From Zavarzinella formosa DSM 19928 (lineage in GTDB: Bacteria; Planctomycetota; Planctomycetia; Gemmatales; Gemmataceae), in contig NZ_JH636440.1 in the NCBI RefSeq assembly GCF_000255705.1, forward strand, positions 1 to 51,894: 51,894 nucleotides of DNA. The letters are read 5' to 3'. A program made the position numbers and the translations under genes. Of this stretch, positions 17,701 through 25,354 are shown piece by piece. How positions within the stretch are numbered: position 1 is the stretch's first letter; every line of letters starts with the position of its first letter. Below the pieces are notes generated by a model that did not search any database, was not told the DNA's origin, and was given only the letters and a program-made list of their open reading frames with translations.

Positions 17701-19678
17701 TACCCCGGCCCCGAATTACAACGGGTCCGACAGCTTCGAGTACAAACTTGACAACGGGTTGTCATCCGACCCGGCGACCGTCTCCCTGACGATCAACCCC
17801 GAGCCGGACGCCCCGGTGGCGGTCGCCGATTCTTACGCCATCGACGAGGACAATGTCCTCACGGTCGGCAGCCCCGGCGTCCTCGGCAACGACACCTTGT
17901 CAGATGGCCTCCCGGCATCGATCATCGTGACCCGGCAACCGGATCACGGCAGCTTGCAGATACGTCAAGACGGCTCGTTCACCTATACCCCGGCCCCGAA
18001 TTTCCACGGCGCCGACAGCTTTGCCTACAAACTCGACAACGGGCTTCAAAGTTCCCCGGCCACGGTCAGCCTGACCGTGAACTCCGTCAACGATCCCCCG
18101 ACGGCGGCCGACGACCATTATTCGCTCCCCGACATCGGCTCGCTCGTCGTCCCGGCGGCCGCCGGATTGCTCGCCAATGACAGAGACATCGACAGCGCCG
18201 CCCTGTCGGCCATCTTGGTGATCCCGCCCCCTTCCGGGACGCTGAATCTGAATCCGAACGGCTCGTTCACCTTCACACCGGCCGAGGATTTCGCCGGGCA
18301 GATCACTTTCCAATACAAGGCGAACGACGGGCAGGCCGACAGCCCCGTCCGCACCGTCACGCTGACCCGCGGCGCGATCACGGTGGTGGACGGGACAAAA
18401 CTGTTCATCACCGGGACCGACGGGGTCGATTCCATCCGTCTCCGGTCGGGCGGCGGCGCGGCCATCTCCGTTGAACGGGACACCCCGAACGGGGTGTTGA
18501 AGCAGACCTATCGCCCGCCGGCGGGAAAGGTGTTTAGCCTGATTGCGGTGAATCTGGCCGGCGGGGACGACACGTTTGACTCATCGGCCATCAGCCGGCC
18601 GGTCCGGTTGACGGGCGGGGCCGGGAACGACCTCCTCAAAACCGGCGCCGGGGCCGACACGATTTACGGTGACACATTCGCCGGCCTTGAAACCGGAAAT
18701 GACACGATCACCTCCGGCGTGGGAGACGATCGGATCATCGCCGGGAACGGCAACAACCGGATTGACGCCGGAACCGGGGTTAACATCGTGACCGCCGGGG
18801 ATGGCGACAACACAATCACCACCGGCACGGGCAACGACTACATCAGCGTCGGGAACGGGGCCGACATCATCACCGCCGGGGCGGGCAACGATTCCATTCG
18901 GGGCGGGAACGGCAACAACCGGATTGACGCCGGAACCGGGAACGACACCGTGGCCGCCGGGAACGGTGACAACACGATCCTCGCCGGGACGGGCAATGAT
19001 TTCGTGGCTGCCGGCAATGGAGGCAACCAGATCGACGCCGGGGCCGGGAACAATATGGTCAGAGCCGGAACCGGGGCCAATGCCATCACCACCGGCACGG
19101 GGAACGACACCGTGACCATCGGAACCGGGGCCGACACGATCAACACCGAGGCCGGGAATGACTCCGTGATCGCCGGAGACGGCATCAACACGATCAACAC
19201 CGGCGCGGGCAACGACACCATCAAGGCCGGCGCGGGCCAGACCTTCGCCGATGCCGGGACGGGGAACGACCTCATCTCGGTCCTCGGCGGGACGAACCAT
19301 CTGATCGGCGGGACCGGGAACGATATCATCCTCGGCGGCAGCGGAGCGGACACCATCGAGGGAGGAACCGGCAACGACCTGCTGGCCGGCGGCCTCGGCG
19401 CCGATGCGATCGACGGCGGCGCCGGGAACGACATCCTCTTTGACGGCTCGGTCGCGATCAAGAACTCGGTGACGGACACTTTGGCGAAAGTTCTGGCAGG
19501 CAATGTCCCCACTCGGCGGGCCACGCTTGTTCAAATTACCGGACGGCTGATTGTCACGCCGGACGCCGCCTCGGCCGATTCCCTGACCGGGGGAACCGGC
19601 GTGGATTGGTTTTGGACGACCGACGGCATTGACGCCACCGACCGCCTCGCCACGGAGCCGCTGAACGGAGTGTCGTGA
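14798..19678 (+). CDS. giant surface-type protein with eight tandem 95-residue repeats (paralog 2)
   Basis: A 1626-residue paralog of the genes on either side. The start is GTG at 14798, supported by alignment with the neighbours (LIRPRLEGLHDRITPV). Delta-60 repeats fill residues about 20-430; eight cadherin/Ig-like tandem repeats of about 95 residues (each with a DEDxVL start, GVLxNDT, QPAHG or QPDHG, and YTPAPNYNG) span about 433-1189; RTX-like repeats run to about 1545; the tail DWFWTTDGIDATDRL is shared. The repeats are so alike at DNA level that copy number can change by recombination. Likely an extracellular fibre or adhesin stabilised by calcium; no partner transporter is in the window. 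Confidence 0.9.
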   Translation: MSKLIRPRLEGLHDRITPVAGALDTTFNGTGMLTRGVLGYSNQGLGKIMVQPDGKIVASSNLATATGDSRPAIIRFNSDGSLDNTFSGDGVAPLDTVPGGTGGFSTAALLPDGKILGVGTARINNANQIMVVRLNADGTLDNTFSGDGFAFATSTSSDGGDAVAVQPDGKIVVGGDGGAPAPGQPNRMLAVRFNTDGSLDNTFGTAGFVKIPFGPADPAADSVVIQPDGNIILAGHTSSSGGNFGFALARLKPDGSLDTTFGTGGLVQTAPNGMQFEGIREAVLLANGKILAAGGAYIGTGEKPELALLRYNANGSLDTTFAGGGVVTVNMPENGGIAGGIAVQPNGRILVAGADGIPGGSKSILARFTPDGQLDTTFGVSGQTLMPGIVLTNMSPGQNTSFGSIAIQSDRKIVTGGYAGGALSLARFNVASPAPTAVADNYSVDEDNVLSATGAGVLVNDTVPVGTSAVIMVTRQPAHGVLQMNQDGSFTYTPAPNYNGPDSFDYKLDNDLESNTVTVSLTVNPVPDPPTAVNDAYALDEDTVLTVSGPGIRANDSLLPDGTPAAIVVTRQPAHGTLDLNQDGGFIYTPAPDYFGQDSFEYKLDNGLQSNPATVTLTVNPVPDQPTAVADSYTLNEDNVLTVNSPGVLGNDTLPDNGTAVIIVTRQPDHGRLNMNPNGGFTYTPNPNFNGPDSFDYKLYNGLESNTVTVSLSVSSVIDAPVAAPDSYTLSENNPLNVDSPGVLANDTIIDANPLLVLVTRQPAHGTLSMNQDGGFTYSPDTDYTGADSFQYKLDNGLQSSPVTVSLTVNPLSGAPVAAPDSYTLDEDTRLAIGSPGVLGNDTLTDGRPVSIIVTRQPDHGTLQLNQNGGFTYDPAPNYNGPDSFDYKLDNGLRSNTVTVSLTVNPVTDPPVAAPDAYTTDEDTVLTVNSPGVLGNDTLSDNLPAAIIVTRQPARGVLQMRQNGSFTYTPAPNYNGSDSFEYKLDNGLSSDPATVSLTINPEPDAPVAVADSYAIDEDNVLTVGSPGVLGNDTLSDGLPASIIVTRQPDHGSLQIRQDGSFTYTPAPNFHGADSFAYKLDNGLQSSPATVSLTVNSVNDPPTAADDHYSLPDIGSLVVPAAAGLLANDRDIDSAALSAILVIPPPSGTLNLNPNGSFTFTPAEDFAGQITFQYKANDGQADSPVRTVTLTRGAITVVDGTKLFITGTDGVDSIRLRSGGGAAISVERDTPNGVLKQTYRPPAGKVFSLIAVNLAGGDDTFDSSAISRPVRLTGGAGNDLLKTGAGADTIYGDTFAGLETGNDTITSGVGDDRIIAGNGNNRIDAGTGVNIVTAGDGDNTITTGTGNDYISVGNGADIITAGAGNDSIRGGNGNNRIDAGTGNDTVAAGNGDNTILAGTGNDFVAAGNGGNQIDAGAGNNMVRAGTGANAITTGTGNDTVTIGTGADTINTEAGNDSVIAGDGINTINTGAGNDTIKAGAGQTFADAGTGNDLISVLGGTNHLIGGTGNDIILGGSGADTIEGGTGNDLLAGGLGADAIDGGAGNDILFDGSVAIKNSVTDTLAKVLAGNVPTRRATLVQITGRLIVTPDAASADSLTGGTGVDWFWTTDGIDATDRLATEPLNGVS
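16096..18366 (+). repeat. eight tandem ~285-bp coding repeats (cadherin/Ig-like units)
   Basis: Eight units of about 285 bp follow one another inside paralog 2, starting near 16096, 16383, 16674, 16962, 17241, 17526, 17811 and 18096. Units 5 to 7 are especially similar, repeating phrases such as the GVLGNDTL coding segment almost base for base. The last unit diverges and matches the final unit of the neighbouring paralogs. Boundaries are approximate. Confidence 0.85.
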
Positions 19679-19769
19679 GCAAGTTTCTTTGACCAACTGC
19701 CCGTCAATGGCCGGCCGACATTATTCAGGGGGAAGACGGCGGGGATTCTGGGCAAAAGCTGGCGAACTC

Positions 19770-19797
19770 GATCATTCCGGCTCTTGTCGGGTATAAT
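19770..19797 (+). promoter_or_regulatory. conserved upstream element with TATAAT, paralog 3
   Basis: CGATCATTCCGG (19770-19781) and TATAAT (19792-19797), 47 bases before the GTG start, match the block upstream of paralog 2 in sequence, spacing and distance. This is a candidate promoter. The sequence just before the start (GCATTGGACAATTTTGC) also resembles that of paralog 2. Confidence 0.5.
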
Positions 19798-19844
19798 GAT
19801 TCGGTTATTAACAACGCCCGGCTCCCCGCATTGGACAATTTTGC

Positions 19845-22646
19845 GTGCCCAAGCATATTCGCCCCCGTCTGGAAGAACTCCACGCCCGTATCACCCCCGT
19901 CGCGGGGGCGCTTGATCCGTCGTTTAACGGCGACGGGCTTTTGTACCAAAACGGCGCCCCCGGTTCCCCGCAGACATCGGCCCACAAAATCCTGGTCCAG
20001 CCGGATCGCAAGATTGTTGTCGCCGGGTCGGCCGGGTCGCTGAATACGGGCGCGGGTTCCCCGGCCGTGTTCCGGTATAACCGGGACGGAACCCCCGACA
20101 CCACGTTCGGCAATGACGGGGTGGCGACCATCAATGTCCCGGCCGGATTCGGCCTGTTGTACTCGGCCGCCCTGCAACCGGACGGGAAGATCGTCGCCAC
20201 CGGCACGGCCATGTTGTCGGGCAATTATGAAGTGGTGGTGATCCGGCTGAACTCCAACGGGACGCCCGATGGAACATTCGGCGGGGGAGATGGCATCGTC
20301 CTGACGGACCTGTCGCCCGCGGATGACAACGGCTTCGCCATCGCCGTCCAGCCGGACGGCAAAATTCTGGTCGGCGGCAGTTCGCAGGTCAGCCCGACTC
20401 AATTCACGGGTCAGATGCTGGCCTTGCGGTATGACGCCAACGGGACGCTTGACCCGACGTTTGACCACGACGGGATCGTGAAGCTCACGTTCGGCGTCAC
20501 CAACCCGACGGCCGAGGCGGTGATGGTTCAGACGAACGGAAAAATCGTTCTCGCGGGATTGAGTTCCACTTCCAGCGGGAACTTCGGGTTCGCCCTGGCC
20601 CGGTTAAACACCGATGGCTCTTTGGACACCGCCTTCGGCAATTCCGGGCAGGTTCTGACCTCGCCGGACAACATGCAGTTCGAGGCGATTCATGATGCCG
20701 TCCTTCTCCCGGACGGAAAGATTCTGGCGGTGGGCGGCGGCGGCATCGGCCAGTCGATCAAGCCAACCCCGGTTCTTCTTCGCTACACGACCTCCGGGGC
20801 CTTGGACCACACCTTTGGGACCAACGGGATCGCCACGATGGACCTGCCGTTCGGCGGCGGGGGAGACCTGAGCGGCGTCGCCCTTCAATCAAACGGAAGA
20901 ATCCTGGTGGCCGGTCTGGCCGCCATCGAGGGAGGGTCGAAGTCGCTGCTCGCCCGGTACACGGCCAACGGGAAGCTCGACCCCAGTTTCGGGCCGCCCG
21001 GCCACATCGCCATGCCGGGCGTTGTCCTCACCGACTTGGTCCCCAATGACAACGACGGATATGCCAGCGTCGCCGTGCAATCGGACGACAAGATTCTGAC
21101 GGCCGGGGGAGGAAGCTCGAATCTGGTGGTCGCCCGATACCAACCGGCGGCGTTCGTGCCCCCGGAGGCCGAAGACGACTCATACACGACGGACGAGGAC
21201 AAAGTCCTTATCGTCGACAACCCCGGCGTTCTCGCCAACGACACGACTTCGGATGGATTGACGACCCGAATTTATATCAGCCGCCTCCCGGCCCACGGCA
21301 CACTGCGACTGAGCCAGAAGGGCGGGTTCAACTACACCCCGAACCCGAATTTCAACGGAACGGACAGTTTTGATTACTATCTGAGCGACCGGCTTCGGGG
21401 CGAACCGGCCACGGTGACCCTGACCGTGAATCCCGTGAACGATGCCCCGACGGCTGTCACGGATGACTATGTGATTCCCACGAATGGCGACCTCGTCGTC
21501 CCGGCGGATTCCGGCGTTCTCGCCAACGACACCGACCTCGAAGGCGACTCCCTGACCGCCGTTCTGGTGACGCCGCCCCCCTCGGGAACGCTGCACTTGT
21601 CGCCGGACGGATCGTTCACGTTCACACCGGCCGTCGGCTTCGTCGGCCGAATCAGCTTCCAATACAAGGCGAACGACGGGAATGCGGACAGCCCCGTTCA
21701 GACCGTCACGATGACCCGAGGACCGCTTGCGTTGATTGACGGGACGAGGTTAATCGTGATCGGGACCGACGGGGCCGATTCGGTCCGTCTTCAACCGGTT
21801 GGCGCGACATCGATTTATGTGGAGATCCTGACCCCGGACGGATTGTTTCGGCAGACGCTTCATCCGCCGAAAGCGGGCCAGCCGTTTACCCTGATCGACG
21901 TGAATCTGGGTGGCGGGAACGACTGGTTCGACGGATCGACCGTCAGCCGGCCGATGCGGTTGATCGGCGGCACCGGAAACGACGTCCTCACGGGCGGTTG
22001 CGGGGCCGACACCATTTACGGGGACAATCCGGTCGGCGTCAGCGAGGGAGACGATGTGATCTCCGCCGGCGCCGGGAACGACCGCGTGTTCGTCGGGGAC
22101 GGCACCAATCGGGTGGATGCCGGGGCCGGAAACGACACGGTGACCGCCGGGAACGGCATCAACGCGATCTATGCCGGGGCGGGGAATGACTCCGTCACGG
22201 GTGGCGCGGGCCGAACCTTCGTTGATGGCGGGGCCGGGAACGACTTCATCTCGGTCCTCGGCGGGACGAATCATCTCCTCGGCGGCGACGGAAACGATGT
22301 CATCCTCGGCGGCAGCGGCGCCGACTCCATCAAGGGAGGCAATGGCAACGATCTGTTGGCGGGCGGCCTCGGGGCCGATCTAATCGAAGGCGATGCCGGG
22401 AACGACATCCTGTTTGACGGGGCCGTCGCCGTCTTCAATCCGACAACGGATACTCTGGCGAATGTTCTGGCCAACTACAATCCGGCCAGCCCGTCAACAT
22501 ACGTTCAACTCAGCCGACGACTGGTCGTCACGCCGGACACCGCCACCATCGACACGCTGACCGGCGGCGTCGGCCGCGACTGGTTTTGGACGAGCGATGG
22601 CGTTGACATCACCGATTTGCTCGCCACCGAGAAGTTGAACGGGTGA
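19845..22646 (+). CDS. giant surface-type protein: delta-60, cadherin-like and RTX-like repeats (paralog 3)
   Basis: A 933-residue paralog with GTG start at 19845 and N-terminus HIRPRLEELHARITPV. Layout: delta-60 repeats to about residue 435, two cadherin/Ig-like units (about 440-620), a short beta segment (LIDGTRLIVIGTDGADSV), an RTX-like region that is shorter than in the paralogs (about 708-860), and the shared tail (RDWFWTSDGVDITDLL). The three genes were clearly produced by tandem duplication followed by expansion or loss of repeats. Surface or matrix role is inferred from the domain types. A 468-base noncoding stretch with a nested inverted repeat follows. Confidence 0.88.
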   Translation: MPKHIRPRLEELHARITPVAGALDPSFNGDGLLYQNGAPGSPQTSAHKILVQPDRKIVVAGSAGSLNTGAGSPAVFRYNRDGTPDTTFGNDGVATINVPAGFGLLYSAALQPDGKIVATGTAMLSGNYEVVVIRLNSNGTPDGTFGGGDGIVLTDLSPADDNGFAIAVQPDGKILVGGSSQVSPTQFTGQMLALRYDANGTLDPTFDHDGIVKLTFGVTNPTAEAVMVQTNGKIVLAGLSSTSSGNFGFALARLNTDGSLDTAFGNSGQVLTSPDNMQFEAIHDAVLLPDGKILAVGGGGIGQSIKPTPVLLRYTTSGALDHTFGTNGIATMDLPFGGGGDLSGVALQSNGRILVAGLAAIEGGSKSLLARYTANGKLDPSFGPPGHIAMPGVVLTDLVPNDNDGYASVAVQSDDKILTAGGGSSNLVVARYQPAAFVPPEAEDDSYTTDEDKVLIVDNPGVLANDTTSDGLTTRIYISRLPAHGTLRLSQKGGFNYTPNPNFNGTDSFDYYLSDRLRGEPATVTLTVNPVNDAPTAVTDDYVIPTNGDLVVPADSGVLANDTDLEGDSLTAVLVTPPPSGTLHLSPDGSFTFTPAVGFVGRISFQYKANDGNADSPVQTVTMTRGPLALIDGTRLIVIGTDGADSVRLQPVGATSIYVEILTPDGLFRQTLHPPKAGQPFTLIDVNLGGGNDWFDGSTVSRPMRLIGGTGNDVLTGGCGADTIYGDNPVGVSEGDDVISAGAGNDRVFVGDGTNRVDAGAGNDTVTAGNGINAIYAGAGNDSVTGGAGRTFVDGGAGNDFISVLGGTNHLLGGDGNDVILGGSGADSIKGGNGNDLLAGGLGADLIEGDAGNDILFDGAVAVFNPTTDTLANVLANYNPASPSTYVQLSRRLVVTPDTATIDTLTGGVGRDWFWTSDGVDITDLLATEKLNG

Positions 22647-22752
22647 AGTGAGAAGGCTGTTGGAATCGCTTCCCTTTGACGCATCTTCCCTTGCCGCTTC
22701 GGATGAATAGAGCGGATTTCAAATTGGCATAGCGGTCGAAACGGATGGTTTT

Positions 22753-22969
22753 TCGGTCCAAAGGACCGATTAACATAGCCCAGCCCGAAAGGGCTGGGTC
22801 AGAATGCCATCAAAAAACCTCGGTCCAACGGACCGATTATCGACTCAAGGTCCGTCAGGGCCGCGAAGGCTGAAACCCAAAGATAACCGGTCCTTCAGAC
22901 CGGGGGCATTGGCGGTCGGCCGACCCAGCCCTTTCGGGCTGGGCTATGTTAATCGGTCCGTTGGACCGA
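22753..22969. repeat. nested inverted-repeat element, family I, copy 1
   Basis: Outer arms 22753-22800 and 22922-22969 are reverse complements over 48 bp with one mismatch. They contain CGGTCC/GGACCG mini-palindromes joined by TTAACATAGCCCAGCCC. Inside is a second pair of CGGTCC...GGACCG palindromes next to TTATC/GATAA. The same architecture recurs at 27424-27647. The element fills most of the 22647-23114 gap; no gene is seen there. It could be a small nonautonomous mobile repeat or a structured RNA. Confidence 0.9.
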
Positions 22970-23050
22970 CAAAGAAGGCACTTTGGTCGCTACGTCAATT
23001 TGAAAATCTGCTCTAAAACCTCGGAAAACGGCTTCCCTTTTCCTCAACTC

Positions 23051-23098
23051 TTGACAACAGCACTAATTTGGTTATGATTCAGTTGAGAACGAGTCTCA
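23051..23098 (+). promoter_or_regulatory. promoter with overlapping Fur-box-like operator upstream of bfd
   Basis: TTGACA (23051-23056), 16 bases, TATGAT (23073-23078) make a near-consensus housekeeping promoter. TGAGAAC-G-AGTCTCA at 23084-23098 is a 7-1-7 inverted repeat of the Fur-box type that covers the expected transcription start. The bfd gene starts at 23115. Iron-dependent repression is the expected effect: Bfd made when iron is scarce. Confidence 0.65.
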
Positions 23099-23114
23099 TC
23101 AAGGAATTGGTGCG

Positions 23115-23372
23115 ATGGTTAACGGGTGTCCCCGAGGATCGGATTGCGGCGGCTGCCAAATGTATGGCGGGCCGACGGTTTGTCACTGCATGCAAGTGAC
23201 CGAAGATCAACTCGTTGAAGCTCTTACGACGATGAACATCCGCAGCGTGCGTGATGTCCGTCGCTTGACCGGCGCCGGGGATGGCTGCAATGCCTGTCAC
23301 CGGAAGATCCAGTCGTACATTGATTCTCACGCTTCCACTTCGATTTCGTTGACGGTCTGCGCGGCCGAATAA
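23115..23372 (+). CDS. bfd: bacterioferritin-associated ferredoxin-like (2Fe-2S) protein
   Basis: An 85-residue protein with the Bfd-type [2Fe-2S] ligand pattern: CXC (Cys23, Cys25) and CXXC (Cys58, Cys61) separated by a helical segment. Bfd docks on bacterioferritin and passes electrons through its haem to reduce and release stored iron. The N-terminus carries three extra cysteines (Cys5, Cys11, Cys14) not found in the classical 64-residue protein; they may bind a second metal. The gene has a strong promoter with a Fur-like operator and faces bacterioferritin, separated by a 59-bp palindrome, which supports the functional pairing. Confidence 0.88.
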   Translation: MVNGCPRGSDCGGCQMYGGPTVCHCMQVTEDQLVEALTTMNIRSVRDVRRLTGAGDGCNACHRKIQSYIDSHASTSISLTVCAAE

Positions 23373-23388
23373 CAAAGGTGTTTGAGCG

Positions 23389-23447
23389 AACAAGGCGGCC
23401 TTTGTCGTCCGACTATTTAATAGTCGGACGACAAAGGCCGCCTTGTT
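23389..23447. terminator. bidirectional terminator-like 59-bp palindrome
   Basis: Arms 23389-23417 and 23419-23447 are perfect 29-bp reverse complements around a single T. It sits between the convergent bfd and bfr genes, ending four bases from the bfr stop. The right side runs into TTGTTTTAATG, so a T-rich tail exists on the plus strand. It is likely to end transcription from both sides. Confidence 0.8.
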
Positions 23448-23451
23448 TGTT

Positions 23452-23943
23452 TTAATGATGGTGTCCGGCCGGGGCTTCGCCGATTTGTTCGGCCAGATAC
23501 TTTTGAATGCCCACCAGTTCAATCAACCCGAGTTGGGTTTCCAGCCAGTCAACGTGTTCCTCGGATTCCACGAGAATGCCTTCCAACAACTCGCGGGTGC
23601 CGTTGTCTTTCAACTGGACGGCCAGCGTCACGCCTTCGTTGTAAAGGTGGACCCCTTTCGACTCCAGTTTCAGGTCGTTCTCGAATTGTTCCTTCACGTC
23701 CGTGCCGACGCGGATCACGTCGTAACGGGCGATTTCCGGCACGCCTTCGAGGAACAAAATCCGGTCGATCAACCGGTCGGCGTGTTTCATTTCGCCGATC
23801 GACTCTTCGTAATGCTTCGCGCCTAACTTGTGCAGGCCCCAGTTCTTGCACATTTTCGCCTGGACGAAATATTGGTTGATGGCCGTCAGTTCGATGGTCA
23901 GCGCCTGGTTGAGCGCGTCGATAATCTGGTCGTTGCCCTTCAT
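23452..23943 (-). CDS. bfr: bacterioferritin
   Basis: Haem-containing iron-storage protein that assembles into a 24-mer cage, 163 residues. Ligands seen: Glu18, Glu51, His54, Glu94 and His130 of the ferroxidase centre, and haem-binding Met52 (GEMKHAD). Position 127, normally Glu in the C-terminal E-x-x-H ligand pair, reads Ser (VESEEHVDW), with Glu at 126 and 128. This could shift or weaken the ferroxidase centre. The end is a His-rich GHHH tail. It faces bfd, its probable iron-release partner. Confidence 0.95.
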   Translation of the reverse strand: MKGNDQIIDALNQALTIELTAINQYFVQAKMCKNWGLHKLGAKHYEESIGEMKHADRLIDRILFLEGVPEIARYDVIRVGTDVKEQFENDLKLESKGVHLYNEGVTLAVQLKDNGTRELLEGILVESEEHVDWLETQLGLIELVGIQKYLAEQIGEAPAGHHH

Positions 23944-24094
23944 GTGATCTTTCTGGATGAGGTTGCCGGTTCGTCTCGTCGAACGTCTTCTCGATGTTAT
24001 ATGCCCCGGTTTGCGGGTTCAAACTGGTAAGATGACGGCTTGTCAGGCGAATCATCTTGTGGGAATTCACCGGACGCCCCTCGGAGTTTCGATC

Positions 24095-25276
24095 ATGGCT
24101 CAGCTCAAAAACGTGCAAGACCCCTTTGGCGAAGTAAATGTCAAAATCTCCGCCGGGGGAAAAGTGAAGGTTTCAGCCACTATTTTGATGGACCCGCACA
24201 AGGAGGGAGCGCAAACCGGCATCGCCCTCGACGGGTCCGGTTCGATGTCCAACCTGTACGGCATCAACAGCGGCGGAGCCCTGTCCAGCGTGTTCGCCGA
24301 GAAATCGACGGCCATGAACATCATCACGCCGGTGGCCCAAAAAGTGTGCGCCTATCTCGCCCGCAAGATCGACGCGGACGGCGGGACCACCTGCATCTAT
24401 TGGGCGACCGGCCCGGCCGGGTCGGAGGTTCAAGTCGTCGGCGACCTCACGGCCGACGAGGCCGAGCGGCATGTCTTCAACGCCCCGACGCGGTTCGGCA
24501 CCGGCACGCAATTGCTCCCGGCGGTCAAATACTTTGTTGAACGCTTCAAGGATGCCCCGTGGGGCTTTTATGTGTTCGTGACCGACGGGGCGATTCATGA
24601 TCTCGACGAGGTGAAGGAATACACCGAAGAACTCTCCTCGCAAATCTTCCGCAAGAAGCGCAATCCGGTGAAGTTCGTGCTGATCGGCGTCGGCCGTGAA
24701 GCGGACGAACGGCAAATGGAGGAACTGGACGACCTCGACACTGAAGTGGATCTGTGGGACCACAAACTCGCCAGTGAAATGCGGGCACTCGAACAGATCT
24801 TCGCGGAAGTGGTGGACAAGAACGCCCGTGTCGCCCCGACCGGCCGGATTCTCGACCCCAAAGGCAATGTGCTAAAGGATTACTCGGATGTCGGCCTGCC
24901 GGCCTTCCTGGAGTTCGAGGCCCCGGCCAGTGCCATGTACTTCACCTTGGAAGTGCCCGGTTTCCGGCTTCACCAAGGGCTGATGGACGGAGCCAAGGTT
25001 CCCTCGAAGGAAGATTTGAGCAACCCGGCCCCGCAATCCGCGATCCCGACGCCGCCCCCGCCGGTCCCGGCCAAAGAATCGCCGAAGCCGGAGCCGAAGG
25101 CCGAAATCCCGGTTCTAACCCCGATTCCAGCCAAACCCGTGCCGAAACCGGAGCCGGTCAACCCGGACAAGGCACTGGAAAACCTCGACGAACTGGAACC
25201 AACGATTCCGGGCTTGGACTTCAAACTGGAATTCGACAAAGACCAACCGGGCATCGACTTGGACAAGCGGGATTGA
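24095..25276 (+). CDS. VWA domain protein with proline-rich tail
   Basis: A 393-residue cytoplasmic protein with a von Willebrand A domain. The MIDAS motif DGSGS is at 46-50, and TDGAIHD supplies the later metal ligand. Residues about 310-360 are rich in Pro, Lys and Glu (PTPPPPVPAKESPKPEPK), forming a flexible linker before a short acidic C-terminus. Similar VWA proteins accompany tellurium-resistance-like (Ter) modules or act as scaffolds; no TerD-type gene is adjacent. The start at 24095 was chosen over the longer open frame because that overlaps the bfr upstream region. Role unknown. Confidence 0.82.
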   Translation: MAQLKNVQDPFGEVNVKISAGGKVKVSATILMDPHKEGAQTGIALDGSGSMSNLYGINSGGALSSVFAEKSTAMNIITPVAQKVCAYLARKIDADGGTTCIYWATGPAGSEVQVVGDLTADEAERHVFNAPTRFGTGTQLLPAVKYFVERFKDAPWGFYVFVTDGAIHDLDEVKEYTEELSSQIFRKKRNPVKFVLIGVGREADERQMEELDDLDTEVDLWDHKLASEMRALEQIFAEVVDKNARVAPTGRILDPKGNVLKDYSDVGLPAFLEFEAPASAMYFTLEVPGFRLHQGLMDGAKVPSKEDLSNPAPQSAIPTPPPPVPAKESPKPEPKAEIPVLTPIPAKPVPKPEPVNPDKALENLDELEPTIPGLDFKLEFDKDQPGIDLDKRD

Positions 25277-25354
25277 TTCGCATTTCGGGAAAGGTGTCCA
25301 TTCTTCCTTCGAGCTTCCCGCTTGGAGGGAGAATGGCATGTTGTCATCAGAGAA

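Noticed and set aside
22804-23016. Short open frame within the first nested inverted repeat
   Set aside because: It lies wholly in the repeat structure, has no ribosome site, and is not preserved in the second copy.
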